NCBI GenBank assembly: GCA_963843755.1
Contig: CAWJLS010000006.1
Span: forward strand, 1 to 64,000
Direction of reading: 5' to 3'
From: CAWJLS01 sp963843755
Lineage (GTDB): Bacteria; Acidobacteriota; Thermoanaerobaculia; Multivoradales; DATKCC01
Length of the DNA: 64,000 nucleotides
Shown in pieces: positions 26,266-35,274 of the stretch; the stretch's first letter is position 1; each line of letters opens with the position of its first letter. Both the position numbers and the translations under genes were made by a program. The notes under the pieces are model-generated. The model was given only the letters and a program-made list of their open reading frames with translations. It was not told where the DNA came from and did no database searches.

Positions 26266-29200
26266 CTATCTCCAGTCCTCGCCCGCCCAGCCGCCCTCGC
26301 TGCCCTCCCCCGCCGCACCGGCGCCGTCCGGGCGGGTCATCGTCCCGGGCGCCGTTGCCTCCTCCTGCCCCGCTTCCTCGTCCGCCGCCTTGCGCTGGTC
26401 GTCGGTCGGCGGCACCACCACCGCCGGCACCTGGTGCTCGCGAACCAGGTCGTTGAAGTCGGTGACCCGCTGGCCGAGCAGCTCGTCGAGGGCCTGCTTC
26501 CGATCGGCCCACTGGCCGCGGAGCTCCTCGAAGCGGGCCTTCGCCCCGGCGGTGACCGGCGGGCCGGAGCCGTCGATCGAGCTGAACAGATAGACGATCT
26601 GGGCATTGAGCCGGTTGGGATAGTTGATGATGTCCTGGAAGTTGGTGGTCTTGGCCTGGATGACCGTCTCCTCCCAAGCTTTCAGGTTCTCGACCAGCAT
26701 CTTGCCGGCCTCGGTGATCGCCTTCGTCCCCTCCGCGTTCACTCCGGCCGCCTCGAGGTCGTCGGCACGGGCGATCTCCTGCTCCACCTGCTCGCGGACC
26801 CGGCGCGCCTGGAGCACGCCGTCGTCGAGCGCGTCCAGCAGGTCGTGGATCTTCGACAGGAGCTCCATCTGCTCGGCGTAGGAGTCGCGGTCCGCCTTCG
26901 TGGTCAATTCGCTCCGGTCGATGCGCGGGTCCTCGACCACCTCGGCCGTCCGGGTGACCTCCCGGTCCCCGGCGCTGAGCCGGACGGTGTAGGTCCCCGG
27001 CGGCATCTCGGCGGCGCCGAGGCCGCCGAAAGTGACCAGGCCCGGGACCTCGGTCGCCTCCTCGCCCCGGAAGTCCCAGACGAACCGGTTCATGCCGGCC
27101 TCGACCGGAAGCGTCTTCGGGCCGCCGCCGCCGAAGAACGACTCCTCCTCGCCGCCGCCGTGGCCCTCCCCCGGCTCCGGCCGGCTGCTGAACGTCCGGA
27201 CCACCGCGCCGTCGGCATCGAGGATCTCGAGCTCGAGCTCCGGGCCGCGCGAGTCGGCCTCGGCCGCGTCGGCGGCCGCGTCGCCGCCCTCCGCCATCTC
27301 CGAAGTGGCCGAGGCCATCTCGTCCTCGCCGCCGGAGCTCTCAACCATCTCCTCGTCCTCGGCGTCGCCGGCCGGCTGCGCCGACAGCTCCGCCGCCAGG
27401 TCCTCCGACAGCACGTAGTCGATCACCACGCCCGAGGGCGGGTTCTCCCCCTCGGGGCCGGCGCCGGGGCGGCCGCCGAAGCCCACCCGGATCGCCGGCG
27501 CCGGCTGGTAGAGGAAGAGCTCGGCGTCCCCGGCCCGATCCGCGCCCTCGTCCCCGGCCTCTCCCCCGAGCTGTCGAAGCGGCGAGAGGTCGTCGAGGAT
27601 CCAGAAGGCCCGCCCCTGGGTCGCCGCCACCAGGTCGTCGCCCGCCACCTGGAGATCGGTCACCGGCACCACCGGCAGGTTGAGCTGGAGCGGCTGCCAG
27701 GCGCCGCCGTCGTCGAAGGAGACGTAGGCGCCGCCCTCGGTGCCGGCGTAGAGGAGGCCCCGCCGCTCCGGGTCCTCCCGCACCACGCGCACCCAGTCGC
27801 CGTCCTCGAAGCCGTCGGTGATCCGGCTCCAGTGGGCGCCGTAGTCGGCGGTCTTGAAGGCGAGCGGCGTGGCGTCGCCGAGCTTGTAGCGGGTCACCGC
27901 CACGTAGGCCGCGCCGGCCCGGTGGGGGGAGACCTCGATGGCGTTGATCTGCGCCTCGCCGACCCCCGGCGGTGTCACGTCGCTCCAGGTCGCCCCGCCG
28001 TCGCGGGTCAGGTGCACCAGCCCGTCGTCGGAGCCGACCCAGATGGTGCCGGCGTCGTGAGGCGACGGGGCGACATAGAAGATCGTGTTGTAGACCTCTC
28101 CGCCGGCGGCCTCGTTGGTGATCGGCTCGCCGCCCGGGCCCTGCTTGTCCGGCTCGTTCCTGGTCAGGTCCGGGCTGATCTCGGTCCAGGTCACCCCCCG
28201 GTCGTCCGAGCGCAGCAGGACGTTGGCGCCGTGGTAGAGCACGCTCGGGTCCTGGGGCGAGACCTCGATCGGGGCATTCCAGTTGAACCGGTAGGGCTGC
28301 TGGTTCGGATCGACGCCGAGGCCCATGTAGGGGATCGCCGCGACGTCGCGCTCGAGGCCGGTGCGCTGGTCGTGCTCGGAGATCATGCCCTGGTAGCAGC
28401 CGGCGTAGATCAGCACCGGGTCGTCCGGATCGAACGCCAGGTGGGCGCTCTCGCAGCCGCCCACCTGGTGCCAGTCCCGGCGGCCGATGCCGCCCGGTGC
28501 GGCGCTGGCGATGTCGACGGTCGAGTTGTCCTGCTGGCCGCCGTAGAGGTGGTACGGGAACTGGCGGTCCACGTCCACCCGGTAGAACTGGGCGGTCGGC
28601 TGGTTGCCCTGGGTCGACCAGGTCTCGCCGCCGTTGAGCGAGACGTTGGCGCCGCCGTCGTTGCCGTTGATCATGTAGCGGTGGTCCCGCGGGTTGACCC
28701 ACAGGGCGTGGTTGTCGCCGTGGGGGCTGTCGACCCGGCCGAACGTCCGGCCGCCGTCGATCGACTTCATGAACGGCGCGTTGAGCACGTAGACCGTGTC
28801 CGGATCGGTCGGGTCGGCGAAGACGTGGGTGTAGTACCAGGCCCGCGCCCGGAGCACCCGCTCTTCGTTGACCCGGCGCCAGCTCTCGCCGCCGTCGTCG
28901 GAGCGGAAGAGGCCACCGTCGTCGGCCTCGACCATCGCCCAGACGCGGTCGGGCTTCGCCGGCGAGACCGCCACGCCCACCTTGCCCATGAGCTTCGGCA
29001 GGCCGCCCTCCTTCGGCCCCTTCTCCGCGCCCAGGCGCTCCCAGGTGTCGCCGCCGTCGGTGGTCTTCCAGACGCCGCTGTCGGGGCCGCCGCTGCGCAT
29101 CACCCAGGGCTTCCGGCGGTGATCCCAGAAGGCGGCGTAGAGGACCCGCGGGTTGGTCGGGTCCATGGACAGGGCGCTCACGCCCGCGTGGTCGCTGACG

Positions 29201-29850
29201 TGGAGCACCAGGTCCCAGGTGGCGCCGCCGTCGGACGAGCGGTAGACCCCGCGCTCCGCCGTGTCCTTCCACGGTGAGCCCTGGGCGCCGACGTAGACCA
29301 GGTCCGGGTTCGCCGGGTGGACGGCGATGCCGGAGATGTGACGGGTCGCCTCGAGCCCCATGTGGGTCCAGGTCTTGCCCGCGTCGGTCGAGCGGTAGAC
29401 GCCGTCGCCGTCGGCTGTCGTCACCCCGCGCACGGGCGCCTCGCCCATACCGGCGTAGACCACGTTCGGGTCCGACGGGGCGACCGCCAGGGCACCGACC
29501 GTGCCGGTCTCGAAAAAGCCGTCGGAGACGTTGTGCCAGGTGGTCCCCGCGTCCTCCGTCTTCCAGACCCCGCCGCCGGTCGAGCCGAAGTAGTAGGTGT
29601 ACGGCTCCTGGGCCACCCCGGCCACCGCGGTCACCCGCCCGCCGCGGAACGGGCCGACGTTGCGCCACTTCATCCCCTGGAAGAGCTCCGGCGCCACCGC
29701 CGGCTCGTTCGTGTCTGCGCCCTTGGCATCCTTCCCGCCCTTCCCGCTCTTGGCGGCCGACGCCGAACCGGGCGACCCGACGAAGAGCAGGAGAGCGAAG
29801 ACGATCGACAGTACAGAGGCGGAGCGAGCGGTACGCGGAGCCTGGAACAT
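26266..29850 (-). CDS. Secreted Asp-box (BNR/sortilin-like) beta-propeller protein
   Basis: A 1194-residue exported protein (signal peptide VLSIVFALLLFVGSPGSASA). About eleven Asp-box motifs, such as GVWKTEDAGTTW, GVYRSTDAGKTW, GLFRSDDGGESW and LTRDGGATW, spread over residues 60-760 and mark one or two beta-propellers of the sortilin-N/VPS10-like type. A Glu/Asp/Ala-rich low-complexity stretch (around 860-900) separates them from an Ig-like strand domain (TYTVRLSAGDREVTR) and a C-terminal helical domain (about 1010-1120). The start has AGGGGGA upstream and a -10-like TATACT further up. Proteins of this build are abundant in Acidobacteriota; peptide or glycan binding or hydrolysis is suspected but unproven. 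Confidence 0.85.
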   Translation of the reverse strand: MFQAPRTARSASVLSIVFALLLFVGSPGSASAAKSGKGGKDAKGADTNEPAVAPELFQGMKWRNVGPFRGGRVTAVAGVAQEPYTYYFGSTGGGVWKTEDAGTTWHNVSDGFFETGTVGALAVAPSDPNVVYAGMGEAPVRGVTTADGDGVYRSTDAGKTWTHMGLEATRHISGIAVHPANPDLVYVGAQGSPWKDTAERGVYRSSDGGATWDLVLHVSDHAGVSALSMDPTNPRVLYAAFWDHRRKPWVMRSGGPDSGVWKTTDGGDTWERLGAEKGPKEGGLPKLMGKVGVAVSPAKPDRVWAMVEADDGGLFRSDDGGESWRRVNEERVLRARAWYYTHVFADPTDPDTVYVLNAPFMKSIDGGRTFGRVDSPHGDNHALWVNPRDHRYMINGNDGGANVSLNGGETWSTQGNQPTAQFYRVDVDRQFPYHLYGGQQDNSTVDIASAAPGGIGRRDWHQVGGCESAHLAFDPDDPVLIYAGCYQGMISEHDQRTGLERDVAAIPYMGLGVDPNQQPYRFNWNAPIEVSPQDPSVLYHGANVLLRSDDRGVTWTEISPDLTRNEPDKQGPGGEPITNEAAGGEVYNTIFYVAPSPHDAGTIWVGSDDGLVHLTRDGGATWSDVTPPGVGEAQINAIEVSPHRAGAAYVAVTRYKLGDATPLAFKTADYGAHWSRITDGFEDGDWVRVVREDPERRGLLYAGTEGGAYVSFDDGGAWQPLQLNLPVVPVTDLQVAGDDLVAATQGRAFWILDDLSPLRQLGGEAGDEGADRAGDAELFLYQPAPAIRVGFGGRPGAGPEGENPPSGVVIDYVLSEDLAAELSAQPAGDAEDEEMVESSGGEDEMASATSEMAEGGDAAADAAEADSRGPELELEILDADGAVVRTFSSRPEPGEGHGGGEEESFFGGGGPKTLPVEAGMNRFVWDFRGEEATEVPGLVTFGGLGAAEMPPGTYTVRLSAGDREVTRTAEVVEDPRIDRSELTTKADRDSYAEQMELLSKIHDLLDALDDGVLQARRVREQVEQEIARADDLEAAGVNAEGTKAITEAGKMLVENLKAWEETVIQAKTTNFQDIINYPNRLNAQIVYLFSSIDGSGPPVTAGAKARFEELRGQWADRKQALDELLGQRVTDFNDLVREHQVPAVVVPPTDDQRKAADEEAGQEEATAPGTMTRPDGAGAAGEGSEGGWAGEDWR

Positions 29851-29898
29851 CGAGTCCCCCTTGGAAGATGCGGGTCGTTCGGAACGCGGAGCGGACCG

Positions 29899-29925
29899 AG
29901 TATAGACCCGGCGATGCTTCATCGC
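29899..29925 (-). promoter_or_regulatory. Candidate promoter of the Asp-box/hydrolase operon
   Basis: On the minus strand TATACT (29904-29899) matches the -10 consensus at five of six bases, 49 bases before the start codon. Directly upstream, where a -35 region should reach, is the perfect hairpin/palindrome GCGATG-CTT-CATCGC (29911-29925). No good -35 hexamer is seen, so the palindrome may be a regulator site. Confidence 0.4.
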
Positions 29926-30012
29926 CTTCGCCCTCAAGACGCTACGCAAACAGGCCAAGACATGAGCGACACAGTCCACAAGATCGCCCCCGACTCCCTC
30001 GATCCCTCTCGA

Positions 30013-30267
30013 TCCCTCTTGCCCTTCATGGTGGAAGAGGGACGCCCCCCCTCAGATCCCAGCTTCTCGTGATCCTCAGGGCGGGGGGCGAATGTCTCGC
30101 AGGCGGAGCGGGACGGGAGGCCCCCGCTGGAGGGCGTTGAGGACCGCGCTCACGAGATCTTGTGAGCCGGCTGCACGATCCGGCGCGGTCCGAACCGAGC
30201 CACGCGTTGAGCCTCCAACCGTCCAGTTCGCGTGGCGTCCCGGAAGCGGGGGCCTCCCGGCCCGCTC
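30013..30267. repeat. Palindromic element copy C in a 454-base gene-free gap
   Basis: The gap 29851-30304 holds this element and the upstream promoter, and no credible gene. An inner hairpin, TCCCTCTT (30013-30020) with AAGAGGGA (30035-30042), matches the stem of copies A and B with compensating changes on both arms. A larger inverted repeat pairs 30106-30128 with 30245-30267: 23 bases with one mismatch, enclosing GCTCAC-GAGATCTT-GTGAGC and GGACCGCG...CGCGGTCC. Its right arm shares CCTCCCGGCCC-GCTCCCG with copy B. It lies downstream of the convergent-free end of the ABC permease gene. Confidence 0.6.
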
Positions 30268-30304
30268 CCGGCAGACTCTTCGCTACCGCGCGCGCTCCCC
30301 CGCG

Positions 30305-31504
30305 CTACGGCTCCCGCAACGCCGTCGCCACCGGCAACCGCGCCGCCCGCAGCGCCGGGAACAGCCCGCCGACCAGGCCGATCGCCAGCGCCAGACCCAG
30401 CCCCTGGGCCAGCAGCTCCGGCGTGATCCGGAAGGCGAACGCCACCTGGGAGAAGCTCTGCAGGTTGAGGGTCGCCGCCCGGTAGCCGTCGAAGAGAGCG
30501 TAGGCCAGCCCGCCGCCGATCGCCCCGCCGAGGACGGCCAGCAGCAGGGACTCGGTCAGCACCGAGAGCACCACCGGCCCTGAGCGGAACCCGAGGGCGC
30601 GAAGCGTGGCGATCTCGCGCGTACGGGCCGCCACCGCCGTGTACATGGTGTTGAGCGCGCCGAACGCGGCGCCCACCCCCATCAAGGCGGCGATCAGGAC
30701 ACCCAGGACGGTGATGAACTTGGTCAGGGTGCTCGACTGCTCGGCGTAGTAGTCGGTCTCGCGCTGGACCGAGACGTCGAGCCGCGGGTCGGCCTCGAGG
30801 GTCGCCGCGAGCTCGTCGAGCGCCGCCGGCGAGGTCAGCCGGGCGTAAACCGCCTGGTAGGTCGAGCCGCGGCGGTAGGCGGGCTGGAGCACCCCGGCGT
30901 CGCACCAGATCTCCGAGTCCGCCACCGTGCCGCCGGCGTCGAAGCGCCCGACCACCGTCCACTCGGTGTCGCCCCAGCGCAGCGTGTTGCCGACGTCGAG
31001 GCCGGAGAACTCCCCGGCCGCGGCACGCCCGACGATCACTTCGTTCTTGCCCGGCTCGAATCGGCGACCTTCGACGATCCGCAGATCACGCCGGATCGCG
31101 AACGCCTCCGCGCCGACCCCGCGCAGCGGCACGTTGGCGGCTGTGTCGGTCGAGCGCTTGGGCACGTCGACGACCACGAACAGCTCCGGCGACGAGGCCG
31201 GCTCGCCGTCGATCTCCAGGATGCCCGGGGCGTCGGCGATGATCCGGGTGTCCTCCCGGCTGATGGCGCTGTTCATCTCGGTCTGGCTGCCGCCGCGCAG
31301 GATCACCGCCACGTCGGGCGAGCCGGTGGACTCCATCGTCGTCCGGAACCCCTGGGCGATCGACAGCACGGCCACGAGCACCCCGACCACGCCGGCCACG
31401 CCGACCACCGCCGCGGCCGAGGAGCCCCAGCGCCGGGGGATGCTCTTGACGTTCAGCCAGGTGACGATCGCCACCTGTTCGAGCCAGTGGATCGGTCCGG
31501 TCAT
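30305..31504 (-). CDS. MacB-like FtsX-family ABC permease, distal
   Basis: A 399-residue permease with an N-terminal helix (AAAVVGVAGVVGVLVAVLSIA), a MacB-type periplasmic core (about 50-270) and three C-terminal helices with the coupling motif VAARTREIATLRALGFRSG. The ATG at 31504 follows GGAGG; a GTG at 31510 would overlap the upstream stop by four bases. It is the fourth and last gene of an operon (adaptor, ATPase, permease, permease) resembling MacAB-type export of peptides, lipoproteins or drugs. Two different permeases suggest a heterodimeric transporter. Confidence 0.88.
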   Translation of the reverse strand: MTGPIHWLEQVAIVTWLNVKSIPRRWGSSAAAVVGVAGVVGVLVAVLSIAQGFRTTMESTGSPDVAVILRGGSQTEMNSAISREDTRIIADAPGILEIDGEPASSPELFVVVDVPKRSTDTAANVPLRGVGAEAFAIRRDLRIVEGRRFEPGKNEVIVGRAAAGEFSGLDVGNTLRWGDTEWTVVGRFDAGGTVADSEIWCDAGVLQPAYRRGSTYQAVYARLTSPAALDELAATLEADPRLDVSVQRETDYYAEQSSTLTKFITVLGVLIAALMGVGAAFGALNTMYTAVAARTREIATLRALGFRSGPVVLSVLTESLLLAVLGGAIGGGLAYALFDGYRAATLNLQSFSQVAFAFRITPELLAQGLGLALAIGLVGGLFPALRAARLPVATALREP

Positions 31505-31506
31505 GC

Positions 31507-32676
31507 TCACCCCCTCCTCAGCGCCGCGATGACGTCGAGGCGCATGGCGCGAAGCGCCGGCAGGATGCCGGCGACGACCCCGAGCAGCACGATCAGGACG
31601 ACCCCCCGGACCACGTCGGACCCCTTCAGATAGAAGGCGGACAGGATCGAGCCCGCGTCCACGTGGCCGACGACGGCCCAGCCCAGCAGCAGGCCGAGCC
31701 CGCCGCCCAACCCGCAGATCAGGAGCGACTCGGCCAGCACCAGCGCCAGCACGCGCAGGTCGGTGAAGCCCAGGGTCTTGAGCACGGCGAGCTCGCCGAT
31801 GCGCTCGCGCACCGCCTGGGCCATGGTGTTGCCGGTGACGATCAGGATGGTGAAGAAGACCGCCCCCAGGATGGCGATCACGATCGCGCCGATGTCGCCG
31901 ATCTGGTTGGCGAAGGCCTGGACGAAGGCGCGCTCGGTCGAGGTCTTGGTCTCCGCCGGCGAGTTGGCGAACTCGGCGTCGATCGCCTCGGCCACCTCGG
32001 CCGCGCGCTCCGGGTCGGCGACCCGGATCACGTACCAGCCGACCAGCCCTTCGCCGTATGCCCGTGCCTCTTGGAGATAGTCCTGGCGGAAGAAGAACTG
32101 GGTCGTGTCGGTCCCTTCCTCGACACCGTCATAGATCCCTTCGAGGGTGAACTCCCAGGTCTTCGAGCCGTCCTTGCGCTGCCAGATGGTGGCCTGGATC
32201 GGGATCCGGTCGCCCACCGACCAGCCGTACTTCTCCGCCAGGGAGCGGCCGGCGATGGCACCCGTCCGGTGGGCGAGCCAGGACTCCCTCTCGGCCGGCG
32301 TCAGGACGTACTCCGGATACATCGCCAGCCACTCCGCCGGCTCGACCGCGATCTGCGGGAAGAAGTTCCGCTTGTCCTGGTAGACGCCGCCGAACCAGGT
32401 GGCGGGCGTCGCGTCGAGGACCCCGTCGACCGACTCCATGTCCGCCTCGTAGCTCGCCGGCAGAGGCTGGATCAACGACACCTTGTGGATGGTGATCAGG
32501 CGGTCCGCCCCGGCCAGCTCGACGCCGCCCGAGAACCCGGTGCGCAGCGCCGCCAGCAGGGCGAACAGGACGAACGCCACGAACACCGACAGCACGGTGA
32601 ACACCGTCCGGACCTTGCGCCGGCCCAGGCTCTTCCGGACCAGGTGGAAGTACTGGGTGCCGAGGAACAGGATCAC
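31507..32676 (-). CDS. MacB-like FtsX-family ABC permease, proximal
   Basis: A 389-residue permease: an N-terminal helix (VRTVFTVLSVFVAFVLFALLA), a periplasmic core and three C-terminal helices with AQAVRERIGELAVLKTLGFTD, the cytoplasmic coupling helix of the FtsX family. Its start overlaps the ATPase stop by four bases. Paired with the next permease it would form the membrane part of an ABC efflux complex driven by the ATPase upstream and linked to an outer-membrane channel by the HlyD-type adaptor. No TolC-like gene is in the window. Confidence 0.88.
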   Translation of the reverse strand: MILFLGTQYFHLVRKSLGRRKVRTVFTVLSVFVAFVLFALLAALRTGFSGGVELAGADRLITIHKVSLIQPLPASYEADMESVDGVLDATPATWFGGVYQDKRNFFPQIAVEPAEWLAMYPEYVLTPAERESWLAHRTGAIAGRSLAEKYGWSVGDRIPIQATIWQRKDGSKTWEFTLEGIYDGVEEGTDTTQFFFRQDYLQEARAYGEGLVGWYVIRVADPERAAEVAEAIDAEFANSPAETKTSTERAFVQAFANQIGDIGAIVIAILGAVFFTILIVTGNTMAQAVRERIGELAVLKTLGFTDLRVLALVLAESLLICGLGGGLGLLLGWAVVGHVDAGSILSAFYLKGSDVVRGVVLIVLLGVVAGILPALRAMRLDVIAALRRG

Positions 32677-33370
32677 GCCACCGCCTCCTCCGCGGGCCGG
32701 AGCCGCCCCTCCTCGACCACCAGGGTGCGCCGGGCGAAGCCGGCGGCCCGGGGGTCGTGGGTGACCATGACGATGGTCTTGCCGTGCTCGCGGTTGAGCG
32801 CCACGAGCAGCTCGAGGATCTCGGTGCCGGTGGTGCGGTCCAGGTCGCCGGTGGGCTCGTCGCAGAGCAGGAAGGTCGGGTCGGTGACGATCGCGCGGGC
32901 GATCCCGACCCGCTGCTCCTGGCCGCCGGAGAGCTCTCGCGGCTGGTGCTTGGCCCGGTCCGAGAGGCCGACCACGTCGAGCGCCGCGGCGACGTGGCGC
33001 TTGCGCTGGGCGCGGGAGAGGCCGGTCAGCAGCAGCGGCACCTCGACGTTGCGCTCGGCGGTGAGCACCGGCAGCAGGTTGTAGAACTGGAAGACGAAGC
33101 CGACGTGGCGCGAGCGCCAGGCGGCGAGCCGGCTGCCGGAGAGCCGGTCGATCCGCTGGCCCTCGACCTCCACCTCGCCGGAGGTCGGCCGGTCGAGGCC
33201 GCCGATCAGGTTGAGCAGGGTCGTCTTGCCGGAGCCGGACGGCCCCATCAGGGCGACGAAGTCCCCGCGGGGCACCTCGAGGTCCAGGTGCCGGAGCACC
33301 TCGACCGCCTCGCGCCCCGCCGGTAGGTCTTGGTCACGTCGCGCAGATGGATCAGGATGTCTTCGCTCAT
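32673..33370 (-). CDS. MacB-type ABC ATPase, apparently frameshifted near its N-terminus
   Basis: The intact part, from 33299, has Walker A GPSGSGKT, Q-loop FVFQFYNLLPV, signature LSGGQEQR and Walker B FLLCDEPTGDLD. The natural start lies upstream at ATG 33370 (MSEDILIHLRDVTKTYRRG) in another frame. Adding one base within GGCGCGAGGCGG at about 33308-33318 joins the two as ...YRRGAEAVEVLRHLDLEV, an ordinary ATPase N-terminus of about 232 residues. As written, translation from 33370 would go off frame. Either the assembly has lost one G or the gene is newly broken; the rest shows no decay. Confidence 0.85.
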
Positions 33371-33402
33371 CGCCTCGCTCTCCCCGTGTTCCGGTGATCC
33401 GG

Positions 33403-34662
33403 TCATCGTTCTCCAGCGGTCTCGACCCGCACTCGTTCGCCGTCCGCCAGGTCGGACGGACCCTCGACCACCACCCGCTCGCCGGCCGAGAGACCGGCGA
33501 GCACCTGGACCCGCTCGCCCTCGACCGCTCCGGTGGTCACCGCCCGGCGCTGATCGCCCGACCGTGGCGGCGGCCTCGCCGTTCGACCACGTAGGCCACG
33601 TCGCTCGCCCTCGGCGGCGGAGCGGATGGCCGCCCGCGGAACCAGCAGACGGGCGGGCGCGGGCTCCCTGCCTTCCGAGCCCTCGTCGAGGAAGGCGACG
33701 TGCACCCCCATGTCCGGCAGGATGCGCGGATCGAGCTGGTCGAAGCCGATCCGCACCCGCACGGTCGCCTTCTCCCGGTCGGCGGCCGGGACGATGGTGA
33801 TGACCCGCCCCGGGATACGCCAGTCCGGGTAGGCGTCCAGGGTCGCCTCGATCGGCTGGTCGGGGCGCACCCGCTGGATGTAGCTCTCGCCGACGTCGAC
33901 CTCGATCTCGAGCGAGCTCATGTCGACCAGGGTGCAGATGCCGGTGCGGGTGAAGCCGCCGCCGGCCGAGACCGGCGAGATCATCTCGCCGGGCTGGGCG
34001 TCCTTGGACACCGCGACGCCGGCGAAGGGTGCCCGGATCACCGTGTCGTCGACGGCGACCTGGCGGCTCTCGAGCTCGCGCCGGGCCACCTCCACCTGCT
34101 GGTGCTCGAGCGCCAGGCGGGCCTCGAGGGCCTCCCGCTCGGTACGGGCGGAGTCGAGATCGGCCTGGGCCGAGACCTTCTTGCCGAACAGGGTCTCGGC
34201 GCGCTCGAGGTCGAGACCGGCCTGCTTCAGCCGGACTTGCGTTTCGGCCACCGCCCGCCGCGCCGCCTCGAGGTTCGCCTGGGCGAGGCGGAGGGCGGCG
34301 CGGACGGTCGTGTCGTCGAGCCGGGCCAGGACCTGGCCCTCGTCGACCGCCATGCCCTCCTCCACCAGCACCTGGACGACCTTGCCGGTGATCTTCGAGG
34401 AGACGGTCGCCTGGCGGCGCGCCGTGACGTAGCCGGAGGCGTCGAGCACGGCAGGGCTGCCGCCGCCCACCTCGCGAACCGTCGCCGTGGTCACCCGCGG
34501 CAGGGACGCCCCGCGGCGCCACCAGAGGAACCCGGCGATCGCGCCGCCGCCGCCACGAGCAGGACGAGCACGATCCAGAGCGTCGCGCCGGCCGCCGCCC
34601 GGGGGCGGCTCCGGCTCACGGTCGATCCGCAGGTCGTCGAGGGAGTGTCGGGGCTCGGTCAT
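33403..34662 (-). CDS. HlyD/RND-type periplasmic adaptor of the MacAB-like operon
   Basis: A 419-residue membrane-fusion protein. It has the barrel-sandwich/lipoyl part (DASGYVTARRQATVSSKITGK, VLARLDD), a helical hairpin (LRLAQANLEAARRAVAETQ to HQQVEVARRELESRQ), the second lipoyl half (TVIRAPFAGVAVSKDAQPGE) and a beta-barrel domain (MSSLEIEVDVGESYI). The N-terminal membrane anchor is garbled: in frame it reads DALDRARPARGGGG, while the +1 frame gives TLWIVLVLLVAAAA, a good helix, before both frames rejoin at AIAGFLWW. A similar out-of-frame patch occurs near 33545-33606. Start by family fit at ATG 34662. Confidence 0.85.
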   Translation of the reverse strand: MTEPRHSLDDLRIDREPEPPPGGGRRDALDRARPARGGGGAIAGFLWWRRGASLPRVTTATVREVGGGSPAVLDASGYVTARRQATVSSKITGKVVQVLVEEGMAVDEGQVLARLDDTTVRAALRLAQANLEAARRAVAETQVRLKQAGLDLERAETLFGKKVSAQADLDSARTEREALEARLALEHQQVEVARRELESRQVAVDDTVIRAPFAGVAVSKDAQPGEMISPVSAGGGFTRTGICTLVDMSSLEIEVDVGESYIQRVRPDQPIEATLDAYPDWRIPGRVITIVPAADREKATVRVRIGFDQLDPRILPDMGVHVAFLDEGSEGREPAPARLLVPRAAIRSAAEGERRGLRGRTARPPPRSGDQRRAVTTGAVEGERVQVLAGLSAGERVVVEGPSDLADGERVRVETAGER

Positions 34663-34770
34663 CGGTTCAGTGGTTCCCTGTACGGTGGCTCTACGGTGAT
34701 GAGGGGCGGAGGTTGCGGTCACCGCCGGAACATGATCCGTCGCGGCGCACCCTCTCGCCAAGTGGGCCGG

Positions 34771-34797
34771 GTCACCAAGGTGACGTGACAAGTGTCA
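34771..34797. promoter_or_regulatory. Pair of palindromes upstream of the efflux operon
   Basis: GTCACC-AA-GGTGAC (34771-34784) is followed one base later by TGACA-AG-TGTCA (34786-34797), in the 279-base space between the adaptor and the GNAT gene. Two adjacent short dyads about 14 bases apart look like operator half-turn repeats for a dimeric regulator. No regulator gene adjoins them. Confidence 0.35.
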
Positions 34798-34941
34798 GGT
34801 CGCCGGGTACCCCGAGCCCGCTCCGATCAGATCTCGTAGAGTAGCGTTCCCCGCTGGCACGACCGGTGCACGCCCGGACGGAAGACGACAACGGTCCTCG
34901 CTCGGAGCCACCACCCGACCCACCAACGAAGGGAGCAACCC

Positions 34942-35238
34942 ATGGCCGACGCCCCGCTGGAGATCCGCCGCAACGACGAGCAGAGCCGCTTCGAAGCCCC
35001 GGTCCCCGAGGACGGCCTGGCGACCCTCGCCTACCGCAAGGTGCGCGACGGCGTGCTCGACTACGTCAGCACCAAGGTGCCGCCCGAGGCCCGCGGCAAG
35101 GGGGTCGCCGGCAAGCTGGTGCGCCACGCTCTCGACTGGGCCCGCGACGAGGGCTTCAAGGTCATCCCCACCTGCTCCTACGTCGACGCCTGGATCCGGC
35201 GTCACCCCGACTACCAGGACGTGGTGGCCGAAGACTGA
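34942..35238 (+). CDS. Small GNAT-fold N-acetyltransferase (YjdJ/Gtn-like)
   Basis: A 98-residue protein matching the short GCN5-related N-acetyltransferase family (PF14542-like). The acetyl-CoA-binding loop is RGKGVAGKLVRHALDWAR, followed by the conserved VIPTCSYVDAWIRRHPDYQ, where the cysteine of the PTC motif is family-typical. It starts with GGGAG eight bases upstream. Substrate is unknown; such proteins modify small amines or proteins. It stands alone between oppositely oriented operons. Confidence 0.88.
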   Translation: MADAPLEIRRNDEQSRFEAPVPEDGLATLAYRKVRDGVLDYVSTKVPPEARGKGVAGKLVRHALDWARDEGFKVIPTCSYVDAWIRRHPDYQDVVAED

Positions 35239-35274
35239 CCGGCGGATCGGACCCGGGCGGAGGCCCCGCGCGGC

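Noticed and set aside
29851..29979. N-terminal extension of the Asp-box protein from an upstream in-frame start
   Set aside because: The extension covers the -10 box and lacks coding character; the ATG at 29850 is followed by a proper signal peptide and preceded by AGGGGGA.
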